A stretch of DNA of 64,000 bases from Oscillospiraceae bacterium (GCA_902798545.1 CADBWQ010000010.1:62001-126000); one strand, 5' to 3'; numbered from the stretch's first letter, positions 9,071-16,050 are shown. The notes: a model not told the origin generated them from the sequence alone. Numbers and translations: made by a program.

Positions 9071-10144
9071 ATGCCAAAGAGAGTTGGCTATCTCTATCAG
9101 CGAATGTGTGACAAAGATCTCATTCGCAAAGCGATCCTGGAAGGAAGCAGAGGTAAGAAAAAACGATGGGATGTTGTAGGGGTGATGAAAGATGTAGAAG
9201 GATATGTTGACAAGGTATATGAACTGCTCATAACGTACAGTTTTGTACCAACTCCACCGAAACGGAAAAGCATTTTCGACAAGACGTGCCAGAAAGAGCG
9301 CACCATCATGATCGTTCCATTCTATCCTGATGGAATCATGCACCAGCTGTGTGTCATGGTGATGCAGGATGTTCTGATGCGCGGGATGTACCGCTGGAGC
9401 TGTGCTTCTATCCCCGGGCGTGGAAACAAGTGCGCTGCGCAGTATGTGAAGAGAGCTCTGCACAGCGATAAGAAGGGATCAAAGTACGCAGCGAAGCTGG
9501 ATGTCAGGCATTTCTATCCGAGCATTCCGATCAGACGGCTCATTCGCAAGCTTGCCAGGAAGGTCAAGGATAAGGCTTTTCTGAAGCTGGTCTATGAGAT
9601 CATATCTTCGAACCCGGACGGCGGTCTTGCCATCGGCTATTACATCAACCAGTGGCTTGCGAACTTCTATCTGGAAGAACTGGATCGTTTCATCGTGAAA
9701 CTCCCAGGCGTAAAGTACTACGTCAGGAACATGGACGATCTGATCCTTCTTGGGCCAAACAAGAAGAAGCTTCGAAAAGCAGTCGCCGCCATTAGGGAAT
9801 TTCTGAACAAGAATCTGCGCATTGAACTGAAGCACAACTGGCAGGTTTTCCCGGTAGATAGCCGCGGCATCGACTTCATCGGATACCGCTTTTTCCACAC
9901 GCACACTTCTATGAGACGCAGAAACTTCCTACGTTTCGCCCGTCAATGCAGGCTGGTAAAGAAACTCTTACAGGCCGGAAAACCAATCTCATTCCACACG
10001 GCAGCGGGACTTCTCTCAAGAGTCGGACAGCTCAAGCACTGTGACAGTCATAAAATCAGAGTGAAATACTTCGATGATATAGGCGTCAAAGTGCTGAAGG
10101 CTGTTGTCCGGCAGCACAGCAGAGAACTCCAAAACGCCGCGTGA
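9071..10144 (+). CDS. DGR reverse transcriptase
   Basis: 357 residues, start at ATG 9071 after aaggag with an 8-nt gap. An in-frame ATG at 8984 has no good site. RT motifs: LDVRHFYPSI (Asp144) in motif A, IGYYINQ (188-194) in motif B/4, and VRNMDDLILL (Asp222, Asp223) in motif C, followed by FIGYRFFH. It makes mutagenised cDNA from the template RNA for transfer into the fibre gene. Two positions differ from the usual DGR pattern: GxxxNQ in place of GxxxSQ, and NMDD in place of YxDD. The two catalytic aspartates are kept. No Avd-like ORF lies beside it. The Tyr-to-Asn change could affect activity or fidelity. Confidence 0.93.
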   Translation: MPKRVGYLYQRMCDKDLIRKAILEGSRGKKKRWDVVGVMKDVEGYVDKVYELLITYSFVPTPPKRKSIFDKTCQKERTIMIVPFYPDGIMHQLCVMVMQDVLMRGMYRWSCASIPGRGNKCAAQYVKRALHSDKKGSKYAAKLDVRHFYPSIPIRRLIRKLARKVKDKAFLKLVYEIISSNPDGGLAIGYYINQWLANFYLEELDRFIVKLPGVKYYVRNMDDLILLGPNKKKLRKAVAAIREFLNKNLRIELKHNWQVFPVDSRGIDFIGYRFFHTHTSMRRRNFLRFARQCRLVKKLLQAGKPISFHTAAGLLSRVGQLKHCDSHKIRVKYFDDIGVKVLKAVVRQHSRELQNAA

Positions 10145-10160
10145 AAGGAAGGACCAGAAC

Positions 10161-10352
10161 ATGACAGACCTGCAGATTTTTGAATCTCTCTGCGACATCA
10201 TCGCCAGGCAGGCGGAGGTCATCAAATCGCTTGTCACACAGCTACAGGAAGTGGACGCTATCACGGATGAGACGGCCGACAGGCTGTATGAGCTGGAAGT
10301 TGACTTTGAAGCCGTAACCGGAGATTCCGAACTATACAAAAATCAAACATGA
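10161..10352 (+). CDS. Small acidic helical protein downstream of the DGR RT
   Basis: 63 residues, start chosen at ATG 10161 after aaggaagg. An upstream in-frame ATG inside the RT gene has no ribosome site. The sequence is heptad-like and acidic (IIARQAEVIKSLVTQLQEVDAITDE), so probably a helical oligomer. It occupies the place where an accessory protein might be expected, but at 63 residues and negative charge it is unlike Avd, which is about 120 residues and basic. It is followed by a terminator. Function unknown. Confidence 0.55.
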   Translation: MTDLQIFESLCDIIARQAEVIKSLVTQLQEVDAITDETADRLYELEVDFEAVTGDSELYKNQT

Positions 10353-10360
10353 TCATCTGA

Positions 10361-10389
10361 CCCGTTCCGGATGGAGCGGGTTTTCTTTT
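10361..10389 (+). terminator. Terminator between DGR operon and lysis cassette
   Basis: The stem cccgttcc / ggagcggg (one G-T pair) has a ggat loop and is followed by ttttctttt. It separates the RT/small-protein unit from the lysis genes. The next ribosome site (ggaggt) lies immediately after the T-run. Confidence 0.65.
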
Positions 10390-10402
10390 GGAGGTAATTG
10401 CC

Positions 10403-10717
10403 ATGGACTGGCTTTCTGTAATCGCGGAGGTCGCGAAAATCGTCGGTAACTGCACGGGGATCATCGCATTCCTGGCCATTCTTGTGAAACCCGTCAGAGA
10501 GTGGCTTTTCGGTATGAAAGACATGAGGGAGGCACAGAAGTGCCAGCTCCGGTCAGACATGCTGCACACCTATTACAAGCACCGGGAAGAGGACACAATC
10601 AGGCAGTATGAGAAGGAAAACTTCCTGATGGAGTACAAGGCATATAAGCGGCTCAAAGGTAACAGTTTCATCGATGACATAGAGAAGGAAATCCGCACCT
10701 GGGATGTAATCACATGA
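10403..10717 (+). CDS. Small membrane-anchored lysis-region protein (holin-like or holin accessory)
   Basis: 104 residues. Start at ATG 10403, 7 nt after ggaggt. A TTG at 10388 lies within the ribosome site and is rejected. One predicted membrane segment lies near the N-terminus (NCTGIIAFLAILV, about residues 16-30), then a charged helical tail (REAQKCQLRSDML ... YEKENFLMEYKAYKRL). Small proteins of this form are common just before endolysin genes in Firmicutes prophages. A true multi-TM holin is encoded at 12437, so this may be an accessory or an antiholin. Function inferred from position. Confidence 0.55.
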   Translation: MDWLSVIAEVAKIVGNCTGIIAFLAILVKPVREWLFGMKDMREAQKCQLRSDMLHTYYKHREEDTIRQYEKENFLMEYKAYKRLKGNSFIDDIEKEIRTWDVIT

Positions 10718-10729
10718 AAGGACAGCAAA

Positions 10730-11260
10730 ATGGGAACGCTCGATAAGATCAAAGAATGGTTTGCCAGGCCAGTCACCATATCCTCCACAAAGCCGTATCT
10801 CTCTGTCCAGTACGGGACGCACGGCATGATCGACATTCCTGAGCTTGGCATTGTGATGCCGCTGTATACCGCGACGAACGACGCGCAGAAGGTTGTCGAT
10901 GCCGTCAACTCCGCAGCGTTCTTCCATCTCGGGCAGCAGGACGTAATCGCAGATCATGTATCTTCCGGGAAGTTCGCCAATCTGATCAAGGCACGCCCTG
11001 GCAGGACAAACGCATACATCCGGTATGAGAACCTGACTGCAGAATCCTACCTCTGCGTAGCGTCCCAGTTTGGTCACATCAAGAAGAGCGCTTCCGGAAA
11101 TAAACTGTTCAACTGGCAGTGGGAGCCCGCTACGGATAAGAACCCTGGCGGATTGACGATCTACACCTGCCTCGGCTTTGCCCACGGAGACATTCAGGAC
11201 GTGACGCTCACATACTGGAAGAGGACAGACCAAATCAACGAAGGAGGAACAGAAGTATGA
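10730..11260 (+). CDS. Sortase-fold protein, prophage encoded
   Basis: 176 residues. The pattern fits a sortase core: IDIPELGIVMPLY, then VIADH (His76) followed by KFANL, a strand block (AYIRYENLTAESYL), LTIYTC (Cys147), and WKR (Arg165). The order and spacing match the His-Cys-Arg transpeptidase triad. There is no signal peptide or membrane anchor, which is unusual for sortases, so it would stay cytoplasmic unless released by the holin. It lies between two small membrane proteins in the lysis cassette. It may act on surface or wall components at lysis, or bind only. Sequence-pattern call without a database search. Confidence 0.6.
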   Translation: MGTLDKIKEWFARPVTISSTKPYLSVQYGTHGMIDIPELGIVMPLYTATNDAQKVVDAVNSAAFFHLGQQDVIADHVSSGKFANLIKARPGRTNAYIRYENLTAESYLCVASQFGHIKKSASGNKLFNWQWEPATDKNPGGLTIYTCLGFAHGDIQDVTLTYWKRTDQINEGGTEV

Positions 11261-11400
11261 GTACGCGGGATATCATCATCACTGCAGCACTGATCGTGGC
11301 TGCGTTCCTCGTGATCGCAATGTACGCCTGCTGCATTGCTGCTGGAAATGCTGACAGGCGCGAAGAGGAAGATAGTAAGGAATGGAGGTGGGAGGAATGA
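11257..11400 (+). CDS. 47-residue single-span membrane peptide in lysis cassette
   Basis: The start ATG at 11257 overlaps the previous stop (ATGA) after aaggagg. One membrane helix (DIIITAALIVAAFLVIAMYACC) covers about residues 5-27, then a charged tail (DRREEDSKEW). Its stop overlaps the endolysin start by 4 bp, so the three genes are probably translationally coupled. Possible roles are antiholin/pinholin or lysis regulator. No homologue recognised. Confidence 0.6.
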   Translation: MSTRDIIITAALIVAAFLVIAMYACCIAAGNADRREEEDSKEWRWEE

Positions 11401-12227
11401 CCAGGAATCAGACCATCTACACCATCCTCCGAAACGCAGGTCTGACCGAGGCCGGTGCCCTCGGCATGATGGGCAACTGGGACTGTGAGTCCAACCTCGA
11501 ACCGGGACGGCTCCAGGGAGACTTCAACATTTTCCGGACATCGAGCAAGAACTACGTCGCCCGGGTGACCAGCGGAGCACTGAGCAAGGAAGCGTTTGCC
11601 ACGGACGAAAAGGGTTTCGGACTGGCACAGTGGACACTGGCCTATCGCAAACGGAAGCTCTGGGAGTTCTGGAAATACTACGGCACCGCACTGGACAGCG
11701 AGATCATGCAGACCTTCTTCGCACTGCGGGAGCTGCAAACCGAAGGTGAGTACGCCGGCCTGTTCCGGATGATCAAGACCTCCGACAATCTTCAGGCCTG
11801 CACCGAGGCGATCTGCAAGCAGTACGAGCGTCCGGCAGAGAACAATATCGATGCACGGTATTCCTCGGCGATGCGTCTGCAGCAGTCTCTCTCCGGATTC
11901 ACCGTGGATCCTGCAGCGTATGTGGAGTATGTTCCAGCCCAGGACACCGGCGCGGTCACCGTGCAGCCTGAGCCGACACCGGCGATCATGCCGACGCATG
12001 AGTACTGGCCACCGCGTGTCATCTGCGAGGGCATGAAGGGGCCGGACGTGGAAGTGCTCTGCGCTCTGCTCAAGGCTCAGGAGTATGGCGTCAACTACAT
12101 CGACAGCAACTTCGGCTCGTTCCTCACGGTGCGGGTCAAGGCATACCAGACCGAGAAGGGTCTGAAACCGGACGGTATCGTCGGCCCGCTCACGTGGACG
12201 GCGCTGCTGAAAATCACATCATTTTGA
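11397..12227 (+). CDS. Endolysin: phage tail-lysozyme-type domain plus C-terminal peptidoglycan-binding domain
   Basis: 276 residues from ATG 11397 (ribosome site ggaggtg). The N-terminal 160 residues (LTEAGALGMMGNWDCESNL, GFGLAQWT, Y..PA) match the Phage_lysozyme2 fold; the likely catalytic Glu is in CESNL. A linker with Pro/Thr follows, then a PG_binding_1 repeat (about 205-275: MKGPDVEVLCALLKAQ, VKAYQTEKGLKPDGIVGPLTW). It cleaves peptidoglycan after the holin opens the membrane, since there is no signal peptide. It overlaps the 47-aa membrane peptide and precedes a 57-aa ORF and the holin. Confidence 0.85.
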   Translation: MTRNQTIYTILRNAGLTEAGALGMMGNWDCESNLEPGRLQGDFNIFRTSSKNYVARVTSGALSKEAFATDEKGFGLAQWTLAYRKRKLWEFWKYYGTALDSEIMQTFFALRELQTEGEYAGLFRMIKTSDNLQACTEAICKQYERPAENNIDARYSSAMRLQQSLSGFTVDPAAYVEYVPAQDTGAVTVQPEPTPAIMPTHEYWPPRVICEGMKGPDVEVLCALLKAQEYGVNYIDSNFGSFLTVRVKAYQTEKGLKPDGIVGPLTWTALLKITSF

Positions 12228-12247
12228 GATGAGAAAGGAGAAAAACT

Positions 12248-12421
12248 ATGGAAGAGAACATCCAGTTCAAAGCCGTCCTGAAAGACGGCACCGAGATCCC
12301 CATCAACGTCAGGTCTACCACGATCTTTCAGGCGGCTTTCGAGATCCTCGAGAGCATCGCGGTCGGAGATCTGACGATTGATCCCAAGGACGTTGTCAAG
12401 ATCATCGATATCCCCGGCTGA
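12248..12421 (+). CDS. 57-residue lysis-region protein, function unknown
   Basis: The start follows gagaaaggagaaaaact. The sequence (VLKDGTEIPINV ... TIFQAAFEIL ... PKDVVKIIDI) suggests a small alpha/beta protein with a helix after the first hairpin. No membrane span. It lies between endolysin and holin with its own ribosome site. No family recognised. Confidence 0.55.
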   Translation: MEENIQFKAVLKDGTEIPINVRSTTIFQAAFEILESIAVGDLTIDPKDVVKIIDIPG

Positions 12422-12436
12422 GAAAGGAGAAGGAAA

Positions 12437-12772
12437 ATGGATATCATTCACAACATCGGCATTGAAGCATACCCGGCGATCATCGTCATCTGCCTGCTGA
12501 TCGGCTTCTTGTGCAAGGCGTCCCCGCTGGATGACAGATGGATCCCGATTGTATGCGGATTCTGCGGCGGCATCCTCGGCATTGTGGCCATGATGGTCTC
12601 CGAGGCGTTCCCGACGAAAGACCCGCTCATGGCTGTTGCGGTCGGCATTATTTCTGGCCTCGCCGCAACCGGACTGCATCAGGCAGTATGGCAGTGGTTG
12701 AAAGATTATTACTCCACGCCCGTCGAGCCGGAAGAAGATCCTCCGGATGACGAATACCCCGGACTGCACTAA
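12437..12772 (+). CDS. Phage holin (Hol44 / holin superfamily V type)
   Basis: 111 residues with about three hydrophobic segments: YPAIIVICLLIGFLC (12-27), IPIVCGFCGGILGIVAMMV (36-54) and MAVAVGIISGLAATGLHQAV (64-84). An acidic C-terminal tail follows (EPEEDPPDDE). The core LDDRWIPIVCGFCGGILGIV and the AVGIISGLAATG segment match the Phage_holin_5_2 (Hol44) family. It makes membrane lesions that release the endolysin. Last gene of the + strand late region; a strong terminator follows. Confidence 0.8.
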   Translation: MDIIHNIGIEAYPAIIVICLLIGFLCKASPLDDRWIPIVCGFCGGILGIVAMMVSEAFPTKDPLMAVAVGIISGLAATGLHQAVWQWLKDYYSTPVEPEEDPPDDEYPGLH

Positions 12773-12850
12773 CTGAATACAACTGTCTCGCCGCTCCGAA
12801 GGCTTGCGTACCACGCAGGCGGCTGATGTAGGACCGGTCGGACACAAGCA

Positions 12851-12900
12851 GAGCCCCTACCATTTTCGTGATGCCACGGATTTGGTAGGGGCTCTTTTGT
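12851..12900 (+). terminator. Late-operon terminator at the convergence of late and early genes
   Basis: A 12-bp perfect stem gagcccctacca / tggtaggggctc has a 20-nt loop that itself holds cgtg/cacg, and is followed by ttttgt. It ends the lysis cassette about 80 bp after the holin. The remaining 118 bp before the - strand gene at 13018 show nothing further. Confidence 0.8.
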
Positions 12901-13017
12901 CGTTTATACGAATTTGCCGCGGATTTGCGTTCCTTTGGCTTTCGCCGTGCAGGGGATATAGAAACATTGGTCAGGGCTCGAAAACACAAGGAACGTCGTT
13001 GCAACGGCCAGAAACGG

Positions 13018-13422
13018 CTATTCCAGGTCACCGGTTGATTCGAGATACCGGTAAACGATCATTCTGACGCTGTCTGCATTGTTTGCGCCTCCCAGATAGA
13101 AGGCTACGTCCTCCCATGTCATGCCGCAGAGAAACCGGAGATCGAAGATCGACCTTGTGCGCACATCCCTGATGGTTCCGACAAACTCGCGGACAGCCTG
13201 CTCGGAATTTCGGACAACTCTTTCCAGCCGGTCGACGTCGGCCTGCCGTGATTCCAGGAAGACAGACAGGTTCTCGGTACGCCGTGACGCTTCATGGGCG
13301 TGAGGCATTCCGTCATACTGCGACGCCCCGAGGATCCGCGCCTTCGCATCGGAAAGGATGTCCCTCGCAGCCTGAAGCTGTTTGACCATATCAAGATGTC
13401 CGTTGAGTTCTTCCAGCGTCAT
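13018..13422 (-). CDS. DUF1492 / ArpU-like phage late-gene regulator
   Basis: 134 residues, promoter-distal gene of the early operon. The N-terminal half is a helical hairpin with PHAHEASRRTEN and regularly spaced charged residues. The C-terminal half (RDVRTRSIFDLRFLCGMTWEDVAFYLGG..NADSVRMIVYRYLE) is a sigma-region-4-like helix-turn-helix. Proteins of this group usually sit just before the terminase genes and switch on late transcription. Here the gene faces the end of the late operon instead. The start follows aagggagg. Confidence 0.7.
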   Translation of the reverse strand: MTLEELNGHLDMVKQLQAARDILSDAKARILGASQYDGMPHAHEASRRTENLSVFLESRQADVDRLERVVRNSEQAVREFVGTIRDVRTRSIFDLRFLCGMTWEDVAFYLGGANNADSVRMIVYRYLESTGDLE

Positions 13423-13482
13423 GACGTGTCCAGCCTCCCTTCCTGATGCTTATTATACCGCGACCTCGCAATCACGGCAAGG

Positions 13483-14031
13483 TTAACGCCCTGTGCTCCC
13501 GAATCCGGCATCTCCGCGGTCTGTGTCATCCAAGTGATCGACCAGGACCATCTCCGGGGCAAAGTACTGCTGGATAATGAGCTGGGCGATTTTGTCACCG
13601 ACCTCGAATACCTTGTCGTGCTTACCGAAGTTGTAGAGCTTGACGGCGATGCTGCCCGTGTACCCTTCATCAATAATACCTCCGCATGACACGACACTGT
13701 CATTTACGTTCAGGCCGGACTTCGATTCGATATGGCCAAAGCATCCGGGCGGGATCTCGATGTGGACGCCGGTGTCGAAGGTGTGGTGACTTCCCGGCCA
13801 GAGGACAAACTTCTCACGGGTGCGGAGGTCAAGACCGGCGTCGGTCGGGTGTGCGCGTTCGGGCATGTACGCCCCTTCATCCAGGACAACTTTCATTTTC
13901 TTCTGATACTCCTTGAAATGTGTTAATCGGCACTGCCCACCACGAATGAAGCAGCCACCGTATCTTATTCCTCTGCACTCCTGATGAATGAAAGGATCGC
14001 AGAGGAAGACTTCGACGCCATTGATCAGCAT
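13483..14031 (-). CDS. dut: dUTPase (dUTP diphosphatase), possibly with an N-terminal extension
   Basis: The dUTPase core is in the last 137 residues: HPTDAGLDLR (motif 1), ESKSGLNVN (motif 2), GGIIDEGYTGSI (motif 3), FEVGDKIAQLII (motif 4), RGDAGFGSTG (motif 5). It hydrolyses dUTP to dUMP, keeping uracil out of phage DNA. Two starts are possible. ATG 14031 has an excellent ggaggt site and adds a 45-aa Cys-containing segment. ATG 13896, which follows aaggag at about 12 nt, gives a standard-length enzyme. I list the first because the ribosome site is better; the extension could also be a decayed fused small gene. Confidence 0.88.
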   Translation of the reverse strand: MLINGVEVFLCDPFIHQECRGIRYGGCFIRGGQCRLTHFKEYQKKMKVVLDEGAYMPERAHPTDAGLDLRTREKFVLWPGSHHTFDTGVHIEIPPGCFGHIESKSGLNVNDSVVSCGGIIDEGYTGSIAVKLYNFGKHDKVFEVGDKIAQLIIQQYFAPEMVLVDHLDDTDRGDAGFGSTGR

Positions 14032-14222
14032 TTCGGCACCTCCAACAGGTGGTCGCTGCCGGTGAGGAAGGCAACCTGATTCTTCAGACGGATGTTGTCC
14101 TCCATGTCCTGCCGGTGGCAGTGCTCCCATTTTGTGATCTCATGTTTCAGTTTCTGGTTCTCAAACTTCAGCATCCGGATCTCCTTCCGGAGCGCCTGAA
14201 GCTCCTTGTCCTGATCTGTCAT
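14025..14222 (-). CDS. Small coiled-coil phage protein
   Basis: 65 residues from ATG 14222 after ggaggagg. Nearly all heptad-like (ELQALRKEIRMLKFENQKLKHEI), so a coiled-coil dimer or trimer is likely. Its 5' 60 bp overlap the end of the zinc-ribbon gene at 14161 in another frame. No enzymatic motif. Function unknown. Confidence 0.55.
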   Translation of the reverse strand: MTDQDKELQALRKEIRMLKFENQKLKHEITKWEHCHRQDMEDNIRLKNQVAFLTGSDHLLEVPKC

Positions 14223-14388
14223 CTGGTAAATCCTCCTCCACGTCAAAATTGCTGAAGCAGCAGAAGCAGTACCGCCACTTCTTTTTCCCGTCCGTCCGGA
14301 TGTCCGACAGATTCTTCATGCAGCGTGGGCAGATACCGACCTGCAGGGCCAGACGGTAGATTTCCTCTTTCGTGGGTTCTTCCATCAT
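14161..14388 (-). CDS. Small zinc-ribbon phage protein
   Basis: 75 residues with CPRCxK and CFCC pairs (ICPRCMKNL ... YCFCCFSNF), typical of a zinc ribbon. The acidic/Gly tail is translated from the region overlapping the next gene. The start is one of two adjacent ATGs after gaaagga. One of a run of such proteins (14.2-16.6 kb). Likely nucleic-acid or protein binding. Function unknown. Confidence 0.55.
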   Translation of the reverse strand: MMEEPTKEEIYRLALQVGICPRCMKNLSDIRTDGKKKWRYCFCCFSNFDVEEDLPDDRSGQGASGAPEGDPDAEV

Positions 14389-14633
14389 ATGAATCCTTTC
14401 GTGAGTTCCTTGAGCATCTGGTCAAGCCTGTCCTGGCAGCTCTGACAGAGAGTGAAAGATTCGATTGTCTTGCCTTCACCACGGACTTCTATGTCCATAA
14501 AGCCTGACGGTTCAAACTCAAATGCGTCAAGGAGACGATATGCCGAAATCTCTTCATTCACTCCTGTGACGGCCTCGAAGGTCGATGTTCCACATCTGGA
14601 ACAGGTTCGTTTCCGGTACAGATTTTCCATCAC
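14385..14633 (-). CDS. Small zinc-binding phage protein with two CxxC pairs
   Basis: 82 residues. CSRCGT near the N-terminus and CQSCQDRL near the C-terminus enclose a beta-rich middle (FEPSGFMDIEVRGEGKTIESFTL), the usual form of a treble-clef or split zinc ribbon. The stop overlaps the next start (MMEEP) by 4 bp. Function unknown. Confidence 0.6.
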   Translation of the reverse strand: MMENLYRKRTCSRCGTSTFEAVTGVNEEISAYRLLDAFEFEPSGFMDIEVRGEGKTIESFTLCQSCQDRLDQMLKELTKGFI

Positions 14634-15022
14634 TCAGCCTCCTCTCTTCGCGGTGTAAGTTCGTATGTCGGCAGAAATGCAGGGCGTTCTTTGCTTTCGC
14701 TTGCCGGGATGACGGGGAAAGCGTATGCTTTCACCCAGCTTTGGCTTAACAAATCATCAATTGTCATTTCTTCCGTGTGAAAGTCTTCGTGCTCATCGTC
14801 ATACATCTGCACTCTGATTTTCTCCGAGGCGTCGATCAGATCCCCATGCGGTTCAGGGACTTCAATGAGTGGACAATCTTTTTCTCGAGCAAACAGCACT
14901 TGAGTATCTGCGATCTTATAAGATTTTTCCAAAACGGGGCAGATAAGCTCAAGACCATTTCGTTTTCTGAACTTGCAATCGTAACAGGTTTTCGGCATCT
15001 CCATGTTGATATACACACCCAT
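14630..15022 (-). CDS. Phage zinc-ribbon protein of the CxxCxF type
   Basis: 130 residues from ATG 15022, six nt after the gaggggga site. A second ATG at 15028 lies too close to that site. MPKTCYDCKFR ... CP and KDCPL give four Cys positions. The rest is acidic with LIDASEKIRV, which recalls small phage proteins of Lachnospiraceae placed in early operons. Function unknown. The stop overlaps the start of the downstream gene by 4 bp. Confidence 0.6.
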   Translation of the reverse strand: MGVYINMEMPKTCYDCKFRKRNGLELICPVLEKSYKIADTQVLFAREKDCPLIEVPEPHGDLIDASEKIRVQMYDDEHEDFHTEEMTIDDLLSQSWVKAYAFPVIPASESKERPAFLPTYELTPRREEAE

Positions 15023-15024
15023 GC

Positions 15025-15231
15025 TCATTCCCCCTCTTCTTCGCTTAGCCAGTCGTACCAGCATTTTCCACATGGACATATGCACGATATGTCAGATTTA
15101 TATCCGGGTGGGCATGAAATAGGGAAACAGCTGTCAAGGAAAGAAGCGAGTTCTATTTGCGACATACGCATGATCTTCTTGTAGTTCGTCGTTTTGAAAT
15201 CTTCCTCTGCGTATTTAGCCATACCCGCCAT
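15025..15231 (-). CDS. Small Cys-rich phage protein
   Basis: 68 residues with four to five Cys in the C-terminal half (CFPISCPPG ... CICPCGKCWYDWL), a probable zinc site. The N-terminal half is helical. The start follows aaagggg. Function unknown. Confidence 0.5.
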   Translation of the reverse strand: MAGMAKYAEEDFKTTNYKKIMRMSQIELASFLDSCFPISCPPGYKSDISCICPCGKCWYDWLSEEEGE

Positions 15232-15443
15232 TATGACTTGAACCCCTTTCTGTGTTCTACCTTCTGATTTTCCCGGTTGAAGGTGTCCCTGCAGGATCCG
15301 GAGCAGAACCAGAGCGTCCGGCCGTAGGTTTCGCTGCTTCGGCGCCAGTCCCGCTCACGGAAGAGATACTCCCGGGGATTCCGGGTGATGAAGGGCTTCC
15401 CGCAGCGGACACATTTATGCTCAGGAGGGTTGTATGTCTTCAT
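15231..15443 (-). CDS. Small zinc-finger-like phage protein
   Basis: 70 residues from ATG 15443. KCVRCGKPFITRN and WFCSGSCRDTFNREN form a CxxC...CxxxC treble-clef-like site, as in MYM/FCS-type fingers. It overlaps the end of the upstream gene. Likely DNA/RNA binding. Function unknown. Confidence 0.55.
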   Translation of the reverse strand: MKTYNPPEHKCVRCGKPFITRNPREYLFRERDWRRSSETYGRTLWFCSGSCRDTFNRENQKVEHRKGFKS

Positions 15444-15612
15444 TCTTGAACACCGCCTTTTCCTTGAGCAAGGCACCGCAGACGTTTTCGTGTTTGCAGC
15501 GGATTCCATACCGGAGATCTGACTCGAGATCAAACATAATGGAATACTCTCTTAGATCCAGATCGATGTATTTGCATCTTTTACAGCAGCCAGTAATTTT
15601 CAGCTCGATCAT
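15421..15612 (-). CDS. Small Cys-rich phage protein
   Basis: 63 residues starting after aaaggaggt. CCKRCKYIDL and IRCKHENVC give CxxC plus CxxxxxC, a probable zinc site of the form seen in many phage early proteins. Function unknown. Confidence 0.6.
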   Translation of the reverse strand: MIELKITGCCKRCKYIDLDLREYSIMFDLESDLRYGIRCKHENVCGALLKEKAVFKNEDIQPS

Positions 15613-15613
15613 C

Positions 15614-15796
15614 TCAGCGACCTCCTTTCGCGGTGACGATGTACTGCTTCAGATCGGCCGGGTGGCTGAACTTCCGCTTACAGTTCTCGCAGCAGGCCGC
15701 TTTCGGCGTGGTGGTCTGGCCGGAAATCGGCTTCAGCGTGAAGCTGTCGGCGTAGATCGCACGGCACTGCTCACAGAACGTCCTGATGTACTTCAT
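15614..15796 (-). CDS. Small zinc-ribbon phage protein
   Basis: 60 residues from ATG 15796, which overlaps the upstream stop by 4 bp. CEQCRAIYAD and CCENCKRKF form two CxxC knuckles about 26 residues apart. Function unknown. Confidence 0.6.
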   Translation of the reverse strand: MKYIRTFCEQCRAIYADSFTLKPISGQTTTPKAACCENCKRKFSHPADLKQYIVTAKGGR

Positions 15797-16050
15797 CCCT
15801 TCACCTTCTTTCCCTTCTTCCACTTGGCCCTCTCGGCCTCAATCTCCGCCAGCATCTTGTCCACGCGCTGCTTCTTTACCTCGGGGTTCCATCCACAGCG
15901 GTCGCATTCTCCGTGACAGGAGACAGCCGGATAGAAGATCTGGTTCTTCTTAGAAACCGGATTGAACGCCTCATATCCGCACGGGGATCCCAGCAGACGT
16001 TTCTTATTCTGGGCCAGAACTTCTTCCTGGTTTTCTGCTATTTCAGCCAT
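15793..16050 (-). CDS. Small phage protein with CxxxCxxCGW motif
   Basis: 85 residues after gaggaggg. The core SCHGECDRCGWNPEVKKQRV and helical basic C-terminus recur in small phage proteins, usually next to other zinc-ribbon ORFs. The Cys set suggests a metal site. Function unknown. Confidence 0.6.
   Translation of the reverse strand: MAEIAENQEEVLAQNKKRLLGSPCGYEAFNPVSKKNQIFYPAVSCHGECDRCGWNPEVKKQRVDKMLAEIEAERAKWKKGKKVKG

Noticed and set aside
12804..13067. 87-codon + strand ORF between holin and the DUF1492 gene
   Set aside because: It reads through the terminator stem and has no ribosome site.
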